A stretch of DNA of 64,000 nt, taken from positions 62,001 through 126,000 of the forward strand of contig CAJXUD010000009.1 of NCBI GenBank assembly GCA_913061415.1. Reading direction: 5' to 3'. This DNA comes from an uncultured Oleispira sp. Lineage in GTDB: Bacteria > Pseudomonadota > Gammaproteobacteria > Pseudomonadales > Oceanobacteraceae. Below the pieces are notes generated by a model. The model searched no databases, was not told the origin of the DNA, and saw nothing but the letters and a program-made list of their open reading frames with translations. Below, piece by piece: positions 57,283 through 64,000 of the stretch (positions within the stretch are counted from its first letter, which is position 1; each line of letters opens with the position of its first letter). The translations under genes were made by a program, and so were the position numbers.

Positions 57283-58743
57283 ATGTTTGAATTCCAAAAG
57301 GAAATCTTCACGATAAAACACTCTTTTAAAGAGAACGATACGTTTAAATACTATAAAAAGAAGATTGATGAACGAACGAGATTTACAATCCCTTTAAATA
57401 ATAACAATTCGATTTTTTCATTTTTAAAAATAGAGGTCGAAACACAAAATATCATGGTCCATCTATCAGAGGAGGAAAGTTACTACCAGAATATGTCACA
57501 AACCTTATCTGATATCTTTATTTTAGCGAAAGAAAGAGAGCACTTTGAACAGGTCTACCAACAAAATTTACGACTGATTAATGAGATGAGTTCTGCTGCC
57601 ATTGGCATTAACAAACATGATTGCATCACCCATTGGAACCATCAAGCTGAGAAATATTTTGGTTATTCCAGTCAACAAGCTCTTGGTAAGAGGTTATTTG
57701 ATTTAGGAATACAGTGTGATTGGCCTACCTTGATATCCAAGCTTTACGATAGCTTAAATCTGAACACAACAACCGACCGCTTTGATGTAATTTATAAAAG
57801 ATCGGATGCCGAAAAAGACCGTATTCTTTCCGTCGCCATCACCCCATTCTCTGAAGCTAATGGTATGTTTATGGGGTACTTATTGCTGATGGATGATATT
57901 ACAGAGAAAAAATACTTAGAGAAAAAACACCAGCAATCTATGTATCTAGAATCCATTGGCCAACTTTCTGCTGGGATTGCGCATGAAATCAATACTCCGA
58001 TGCAGTATATCAGCGACAATTTAAATTTTCTCAGAGACTCCTTTACCGATACTGCAAAAGCGCTTAACAAAATTCAAAAAAACTTAATCAATAAAACCCT
58101 CGATGAAGAGATGCTATCAGCCATCTTTGAAGCAGCAGACTTTGACTACTTGAGCGAAGAGTTACCCCTTGCCTTTAACCAAACCACAGAAGGCGTAAAC
58201 AGAGTGTGTAACATAGTAAAAGCCATGAAAGAATATTCACACCCAAACTCTGAACATAAAGTAGCTACCAATATTAATCACTGCATCGAAAGTACTATTA
58301 TCATTTCCAAACATACGTGGAAATACCACTCAGAATTAGACCTTGACTTAGACCCAGAGCTGCCACTTGTTATGTGTCATCCTGGCCCATTTAATGAAGT
58401 GATCCTTAATCTTATTGTAAACGCGGCTGATGCCATTAAAGAGGTCGTTGAAAACAACAGTGATTTTGATAAAGGAAAAATTCTTATTCAGACCTTGCGT
58501 AAAGAATCCTATGCAGAGATTCGAATCAGTGATACTGGGGGCGGTATTCCTGTGGAGATTCAAGAGAAAATATTTGATCCTTTCTTTACGACTAAAGATG
58601 TTGGCAAGGGTACTGGACAAGGTTTGGCTCTATCTTACCGCATCATTAAAGAGCGCCATAATGGTGAATTATTTTTTGAAACAGTCTCAGGCGAAGGCAC
58701 AACTTTTATTCTACAATTACCTTATGCAGATACAGAGTCATAA
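57283..58743 (+). CDS. GAF-PAS histidine kinase part of the split kinase gene
   Basis: 486 residues from the first ATG, but the frame is open from 57133 and its upstream part has GAF-like sequence. No membrane helices. A PAS domain (GINKHDCITHWNHQAEKYFG), HisKA with H in AHEINTPMQY, and a complete HATPase. It is followed after 15 bases by its probable response regulator. Confidence 0.85.
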   Translation: MFEFQKEIFTIKHSFKENDTFKYYKKKIDERTRFTIPLNNNNSIFSFLKIEVETQNIMVHLSEEESYYQNMSQTLSDIFILAKEREHFEQVYQQNLRLINEMSSAAIGINKHDCITHWNHQAEKYFGYSSQQALGKRLFDLGIQCDWPTLISKLYDSLNLNTTTDRFDVIYKRSDAEKDRILSVAITPFSEANGMFMGYLLLMDDITEKKYLEKKHQQSMYLESIGQLSAGIAHEINTPMQYISDNLNFLRDSFTDTAKALNKIQKNLINKTLDEEMLSAIFEAADFDYLSEELPLAFNQTTEGVNRVCNIVKAMKEYSHPNSEHKVATNINHCIESTIIISKHTWKYHSELDLDLDPELPLVMCHPGPFNEVILNLIVNAADAIKEVVENNSDFDKGKILIQTLRKESYAEIRISDTGGGIPVEIQEKIFDPFFTTKDVGKGTGQGLALSYRIIKERHNGELFFETVSGEGTTFILQLPYADTES

Positions 58744-58758
58744 CCAAGGGAGAGAGTC

Positions 58759-59940
58759 TTGACCATTCCAGAAAAAATATTGTTCGTTGATGATGAGCCT
58801 GACCTTCTTAGCTCTTTTAAACGACAATTCAGAAAGAAGGCCCATATCTATACAGCAACCGGCGGTCAGGAGGCTTTAGATTTAATGGCGGTCGAAAGCG
58901 AGTTTGCGGTAATCGTTTCTGACATGCGCATGCCTAACATGAGCGGCGCTGAATTTTTAGAAAAAGCCAAAGGTATTTCTCCTAATAGCATTAGGATATT
59001 ATTAACAGGACAAACCGATCTTAACTCAGCAATGACGGCAATTAATAAAGGGCAAATTTTTAGTTTTTTGACGAAGCCTTGCCCCAATGAGGTGCTGCAA
59101 GAAACACTCATTAACGCAGTTCGCCAATATCGATTGGTGCACAGTGAAAAAGAGCTGTTAGAGAAAACGGTTAAAGGTTCAATCGAGTTGCTCAGTGAAT
59201 TACTGGCCATGGTAAAGCCGAGTATTTTTAGTAACTTTAACCGTATAAAAAAATACATTCTTCACATGGCGACTGAGCTAGGCGAAATAGACACATGGGA
59301 TTTTGAAGTCGCAGGAATGCTATACAGTTTAGGCTACTTTACCTTACCCGATGAACTGTTGGAGAAAGCACTAGATCAGCAATGCAAGCTGACCTCTAAA
59401 GAGAAAAATATCGTGCAAGATATTCCATTGGTCAGTAGCAAATTGATTAAACATATTCCTCGCTTAGAATCGATTGCTGAAATGGTTAGACTTTCTGGCG
59501 ACCTAGGTAATTTACCCAATAAGAATAACAGTTATCATAAAAACAGAATTCAACTAGGCGCAGACCTATTAAAGCTGGCACTGCATTTTGATAAGCTATT
59601 AGAGTCTGGGCACAATAAAGCATCGGCTATTCAGTTGATGAAACAAGACTTAAATATCTATTCAGATCTCATAGAAAAACTCGCCACCCTTGACATCGAT
59701 GATGAGCTAGAAGGAAAAAATATTCGTACGGTAGATGTCGATGACCTGTTACCAGGGATGATACTCATGGAATACCTAAGAACCGATGGGGGCTCAACTT
59801 TGCTCGCTAAGGGTACGGAATTAACAGAGGCGCTATTGATTAGAATAAAACTGTATACCAAAAATCAAAAAATCACTCGCCCCCTTAAAATTACTACCCC
59901 ACTACTCAATGGTCAGCCTGATCCTACTGCGTCAGATTAA
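58759..59940 (+). CDS. Response regulator with degenerate HD-GYP-like domain
   Basis: 393 residues. The N-terminal receiver is intact (FVDDEPDLLSSF, phospho-Asp in VSDMRMPNMSG, TGQ, KP). After a linker comes an HD-GYP-like region in which the LHDIG-type motif is altered to MLYSLGYFTLPDELL, so the catalytic His-Asp is lost; no GYP motif is visible. It may bind cyclic-di-GMP or a partner without hydrolysis. Start TTG with AAGGGAG six bases upstream. It converges on norD and overlaps it by 17 bases. Confidence 0.85.
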   Translation: MTIPEKILFVDDEPDLLSSFKRQFRKKAHIYTATGGQEALDLMAVESEFAVIVSDMRMPNMSGAEFLEKAKGISPNSIRILLTGQTDLNSAMTAINKGQIFSFLTKPCPNEVLQETLINAVRQYRLVHSEKELLEKTVKGSIELLSELLAMVKPSIFSNFNRIKKYILHMATELGEIDTWDFEVAGMLYSLGYFTLPDELLEKALDQQCKLTSKEKNIVQDIPLVSSKLIKHIPRLESIAEMVRLSGDLGNLPNKNNSYHKNRIQLGADLLKLALHFDKLLESGHNKASAIQLMKQDLNIYSDLIEKLATLDIDDELEGKNIRTVDVDDLLPGMILMEYLRTDGGSTLLAKGTELTEALLIRIKLYTKNQKITRPLKITTPLLNGQPDPTASD

Positions 59941-61798
59941 CATAAAGGCGCGGTAGTTCTTTAGGCAGTTGGGCAGGATCTTTGATCACCACAAAACCGT
60001 TTTTGCCAAATAAGTGCGGCAAGTATTCATCCGCTTCTTCATCAATCGTCACACAAAATGGTTGTAAACCTGCCTGTTTGGCTTCAATAATTGCCATGCG
60101 AGTATCTTCTACTCCATAACGTCCTTCGTACAAGTCTAAGTCGTTTGGCTTGCCATCGGTAATAATCAACAATACTCGCTGCTGACTTTTTTCGGCAGAC
60201 AGAATCTTGATCGACTGCCGAATCGCAGCCCCCATACGGGTGTAATAACCAGGCTTAAGGTTCTGAATACGTCCACGAATATTCGCGCTGTAGCGCTCAT
60301 TAAAATTCTTAATCATGTTAAAACGAACATGCTCTCGCTTTAACGACGAAAATCCATAAACCGAAAAGCGATCCCCGGTGGCGGCCAAGGCTTCGCATAA
60401 TAACTGCAAACTGTCTTGGATTACGTCAATCACTCGCTGCTTATTATTAATGTAAGCATCCGTCGATAATGATAAGTCGGCCAGAATTAAACAGGATAAA
60501 TCTCGTGTTTGATTATTAAACGATCGATAAAAGCCCTGCTCTCCATTGCTAGCGCCCGCTCGTTTATCGGCCATAAAGTGCATCCAACTATCGAGGTCTA
60601 CTTCATCACCATCTTGCTGACGATTCAGCCACTGTCGCACAGGCTTTAACCCCGAAAACTGACGGCGTAATTTAGCTGCATCGGCGGTTAGGTGGGCTGG
60701 CAGAGTGCCATAACGAGCACTTTCTGGCTCATCTCCTAGGCCCAATAACTCAACGTCGGTTTTATCCAATTCATTAATCATCGGTAGCAAACAGCAAAAA
60801 TCTTGGCGATACTTTTGCTTACGATAATCCCACTCGGGTAATAATATGCCATCACCGAGCTGAAGATCGTCATGCTCACTTGATGGCAAATCTAAATCAA
60901 ATTTAATACTTGAAGACGCCGCTTGTCTGTTTTTAGAAATACTGATCACATCCAGATCGTCAGCAACACTCTCTGCATCTTCTTCGTCAGTATCGTCCCC
61001 TGCTCGATCAACAGGAACAAACTCGCTAAAGCTGAATAAGTTTTCTAAGCGAAATACCATTAAACCGGTATTTTTTTCGTAGTTTTCGACGCGTTCGGCT
61101 TTTTTGCGCTTACCCTTTTTCTTATTACTGGCACCTTTTGAGTGCTCATCGGCATCACCCACCGATTGATCGGCGGCTTCACAACTGCTCATATTGCCAG
61201 GGTATAACCAAAGATAAACGGGGCAAGGGGCAAACTCAGCACTGGGAAATTCAGTAATGCTACCAGGGTCCATTAATCCCTGACGAATCGCTACTTCTTG
61301 CTTTGCCGCTGCAGGGCTTAAACTATTGATGTCTGGGCGACTGTCTATAAAGGCATCGACTAACTGGCGATAAATCGCTTTCATGCCGGGATATGTCGTT
61401 AAAACTTGAAGGGTCAGCGTCTGGTTATCAACAAACCAGTTGCGAAAACCTTGAGCTTGCTGGGCAGCTAATGCGGCTAGCCAGAGGTATAAATACTGAT
61501 TCAGCTGCGCGGTAGCAAACAGGCTAATTTCTTCGGGTAAACGCAGGGCTTCTTGATCACGCCAAGCCAATTCAACCTGCTCGTGGGAACCTGCTATTTT
61601 CTGTAAAAGCGTTCGGCGCATATAATAATCACGAGGTGACGCGGCATCAATACGTAAGCCAGCCTCACCGCCTAATGCCCGAAACAAAACGCCGATCTGA
61701 AAACCTTGATCCTGCAAGCGCACGGTGGCGCTTTTATGATCGGTTGACGCTTTGCCCGTTATGTATTCGTGCCATTTTAAGCCTACATACTCTTCCAC
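59924..61798 (-). CDS. norD: Nitric oxide reductase activation protein NorD
   Basis: 624 residues. The C-terminal VWA domain has the metal-ion-dependent adhesion site DLSLSTD and IITDGKPNDLDLYEGRYG, followed by the typical NorD end. A Lys/Glu-rich segment (KKKGKRKKAERVE) lies in the middle. NorD works with the AAA+ protein NorQ to insert iron into NorB. norQ is not in the window between norB and norD, where it is often found. The 3' end overlaps the response regulator gene on the other strand. Confidence 0.93.
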   Translation of the reverse strand: MEEYVGLKWHEYITGKASTDHKSATVRLQDQGFQIGVLFRALGGEAGLRIDAASPRDYYMRRTLLQKIAGSHEQVELAWRDQEALRLPEEISLFATAQLNQYLYLWLAALAAQQAQGFRNWFVDNQTLTLQVLTTYPGMKAIYRQLVDAFIDSRPDINSLSPAAAKQEVAIRQGLMDPGSITEFPSAEFAPCPVYLWLYPGNMSSCEAADQSVGDADEHSKGASNKKKGKRKKAERVENYEKNTGLMVFRLENLFSFSEFVPVDRAGDDTDEEDAESVADDLDVISISKNRQAASSSIKFDLDLPSSEHDDLQLGDGILLPEWDYRKQKYRQDFCCLLPMINELDKTDVELLGLGDEPESARYGTLPAHLTADAAKLRRQFSGLKPVRQWLNRQQDGDEVDLDSWMHFMADKRAGASNGEQGFYRSFNNQTRDLSCLILADLSLSTDAYINNKQRVIDVIQDSLQLLCEALAATGDRFSVYGFSSLKREHVRFNMIKNFNERYSANIRGRIQNLKPGYYTRMGAAIRQSIKILSAEKSQQRVLLIITDGKPNDLDLYEGRYGVEDTRMAIIEAKQAGLQPFCVTIDEEADEYLPHLFGKNGFVVIKDPAQLPKELPRLYVNLTQ

Positions 61799-61857
61799 GA
61801 TGACACCCTGATTCTTCCGTATAAATACGATAGTTATTAATACAAATGCTCTAACGC

Positions 61858-61899
61858 TAACTATTTACGGTTAACAATTTACCGCTCACTATTTCATTT
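61858..61899. repeat. Three diverged 14-bp units over the polyferredoxin stop
   Basis: TAACTATTTACGGT, TAACAATTTACCGC and TCACTATTTCATTT cover the gap between norD and the polyferredoxin stop at 61889. Confidence 0.65.
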
Positions 61900-62842
61900 T
61901 GTTATTGTGCCTTTTTTTAGGCTCAATAGTTTTGACCGGTATCAAGGAGCTGTGCCTTGATTTTTCACCTTTACTCCAGTCGAGTAAGGTTCCTTCTGGG
62001 TTGTCTTTTTGCACTTCTTGGCAGGCACTTATGCACTGAGCGCATTGAGTGCAGGTAAACTTGGCGCGTTTAAAGCTTCTAACAGGCAAGCGCATCGGGC
62101 AAGCCGTTTCACAATCTTTATCACAGCTTTGGCAGGCCTTTGCACGATCGCGATCAAATTTCACCAGCATGGCCTTACTGTTCATCATCCAAAATAAACT
62201 CTGCATAACCCCAAATGCACAGCCGTACTTGCAAAATAAGTGGCGTGCAAGCACAAAATCGATGGTAAAAACCGTTGTCGCGACCACTAAAAAGATTAAT
62301 GGATAGAGATCGACTTCAAAATTAATTAAATCGGTATATAAGGGAATGGGCGGTAATAGATACGATAATAAACCCAGAGCCCATAAAAATGCGATGGTCA
62401 TAGAAACAAGTACGATGACGATCCAGTCAAAGACTTTACTGCGCTGAGCATCTTGCTCGTTATCAAACTTGGCATTTTCCCAAAGGGTCACGCGCCCGGT
62501 GCGACGACTCATTAAGCCGTTGATGTATTCGACTACCGAAAAATGAGGACATAACCAGCCGCAATACAATCGCCCCCACTTATAAAATACATAAATACCG
62601 GCTACTACCGTCAGTATAATTGGCAAAATAAAGTAACCTAAAATACGCAAGCCTGTATCCCAATAATCACTGGCCAGCAACCATTCTTTGCTTATTCCAA
62701 ACGACAAAACTTGATTAAAAACGATAAAATTAGTGGTAGTTAAGTCAAATCTAAAAATATTGAGCGCGGGGGCTAAGAGAAATAAAAGGAAGAATAAACT
62801 GCGTACGATTAAGCGAGACCGCTGTAATTGATTATCTGTCAT
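61889..62842 (-). CDS. 4Fe-4S polyferredoxin, NapH/CcoG-like, in the nor cluster
   Basis: 317 residues: several membrane helices, the motif YCGWLCPHFSVVEYING, and two ferredoxin-type cluster motifs near the C terminus (CQSCDKDCETACPM and CTQCAQCISACQ). Proteins of this type pass electrons at the inner membrane or help assemble metal centres. Located between norB and norD, so it probably supports nitric oxide reductase maturation or electron supply; this is inference from context. Confidence 0.88.
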   Translation of the reverse strand: MTDNQLQRSRLIVRSLFFLLFLLAPALNIFRFDLTTTNFIVFNQVLSFGISKEWLLASDYWDTGLRILGYFILPIILTVVAGIYVFYKWGRLYCGWLCPHFSVVEYINGLMSRRTGRVTLWENAKFDNEQDAQRSKVFDWIVIVLVSMTIAFLWALGLLSYLLPPIPLYTDLINFEVDLYPLIFLVVATTVFTIDFVLARHLFCKYGCAFGVMQSLFWMMNSKAMLVKFDRDRAKACQSCDKDCETACPMRLPVRSFKRAKFTCTQCAQCISACQEVQKDNPEGTLLDWSKGEKSRHSSLIPVKTIEPKKRHNNKMK

Positions 62843-62931
62843 GTGAACCTTAAGAGGTAATAAACTAAGGCTAAAAGTAAAAATAGCCAGAGCAACTTGC
62901 GCCGCCCTAGCTATTTCAAACTAGCAATCAC

Positions 62932-62947
62932 GTTAAGTGATTACTTA
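62932..62947. other. TTAAGT-GATT-ACTTAA inverted repeat after norB
   Basis: A perfect 6-bp stem with a 4-base loop lies just past the norB stop. It is AT-rich, so only a weak hairpin is expected. Confidence 0.35.
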
Positions 62948-62949
62948 AT

Positions 62950-64000
<1,051 letters not shown>

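Larger units (their letters stand above)
56660..58743 (+). pseudogene. Sensor histidine kinase gene split by a -1 frameshift at an A7 tract
   Basis: The first part (56660-57142) is a receiver-like domain. The acidic pair is reduced to DN in VLDNNPASREA, and the usual phospho-Asp position reads IIIVNISS, so it is probably a pseudo-receiver. It ends at TGA soon after AAAAAAA (57131-57137). The -1 frame is open from 57133 and supplies the missing start of a GAF-like domain (DVAQSACQIINSQ, ASIYTVHQDKVEC). The downstream part then has PAS, HisKA (GIAHEINTPMQYI) and HATPase (NLIVNAADAI, SDTGGGIP, GTGQGLALS). Insertion of one A would give a single protein of about 694 residues. Explanations: sequencing error, real frameshift, slippage-based expression, or phase variation. 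Confidence 0.85.

Overview
The window looks like chromosomal DNA from a moderately AT-rich, free-living gammaproteobacterium, probably a marine Oceanospirillales-type organism. This placement is an inference from gene content: RlmJ, RimO, SbcB, TusA, a YbiT-type ABC-F protein, a RIO kinase closely resembling Pseudomonas PA4780, a ThiD-ThiE fusion and a rhombosortase/GlyGly-CTERM pair. I see no rRNA, tRNA, CRISPR array, prophage or insertion sequence. Coding density is high and several genes appear to start with GTG or TTG.

Layout: (1) 1-2.5 kb: the 3' end of a Lon-family protease converges on a hybrid histidine kinase. (2) 2.5-8.9 kb: a TPP riboswitch leads a thiamine operon thiC-thiO-thiS-thiG-thiDE in which genes overlap or nearly touch. 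(3) 9-19.5 kb: a crotonase-family enzyme, a PP2C phosphatase/Ser-Thr kinase fusion, rlmJ, and a leftward run of exported, redox and hypothetical proteins. (4) 19.5-24 kb: YgiQ-type radical SAM protein, a small Cys-rich protein and ybiT. (5) 24-31 kb: a glycosyltransferase-like protein, two AraC regulators of the same family flanking a MaoC-like dehydratase and an outer-membrane barrel, and a NUDIX hydrolase. (6) 31-34 kb: rhombosortase beside an M6 metalloprotease that carries a GlyGly-CTERM tail. (7) 34-39.2 kb: a leftward block with prephenate dehydratase, dGTPase, lepB, a 41-residue CPFC membrane protein, a glutaredoxin-like protein and a YheT hydrolase. (8) 39-54 kb: an MBL-fold protein, a glutaredoxin-like paralogue, RIO kinase, a GGDEF-EAL protein, RecQ, RimO, SbcB, an alpha/beta hydrolase lipoprotein and a DUF349 protein. 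(9) 54-56.4 kb: tusA, an AmpG-like permease and a FrnE-type DsbA protein. (10) 56.6-60 kb: a sensor kinase gene that appears split by a frameshift at an A7 tract, followed by a response regulator with a degenerate HD-GYP domain. (11) 60-64 kb: norD, a polyferredoxin and norB (cut by the window end), encoding parts of a nitric oxide reductase system.

The most unusual window-wide signal is a large number of short tandem duplications with units of about 7-16 bp in 2-5 diverged copies. They lie on, or shortly after, the stop codons of at least 13 genes. The arrays I found inside genes sit in non-conserved linkers, and their units are only 12 or 15 bp, which keeps the reading frame. This looks like a mutational habit of the genome. 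Other points of interest are the A7 frameshift in the sensor kinase, the small CPFC protein coupled to lepB, the helically phased A-tract array at 35.3 kb, and the repeated TGTTACT sites at 29.4 kb.
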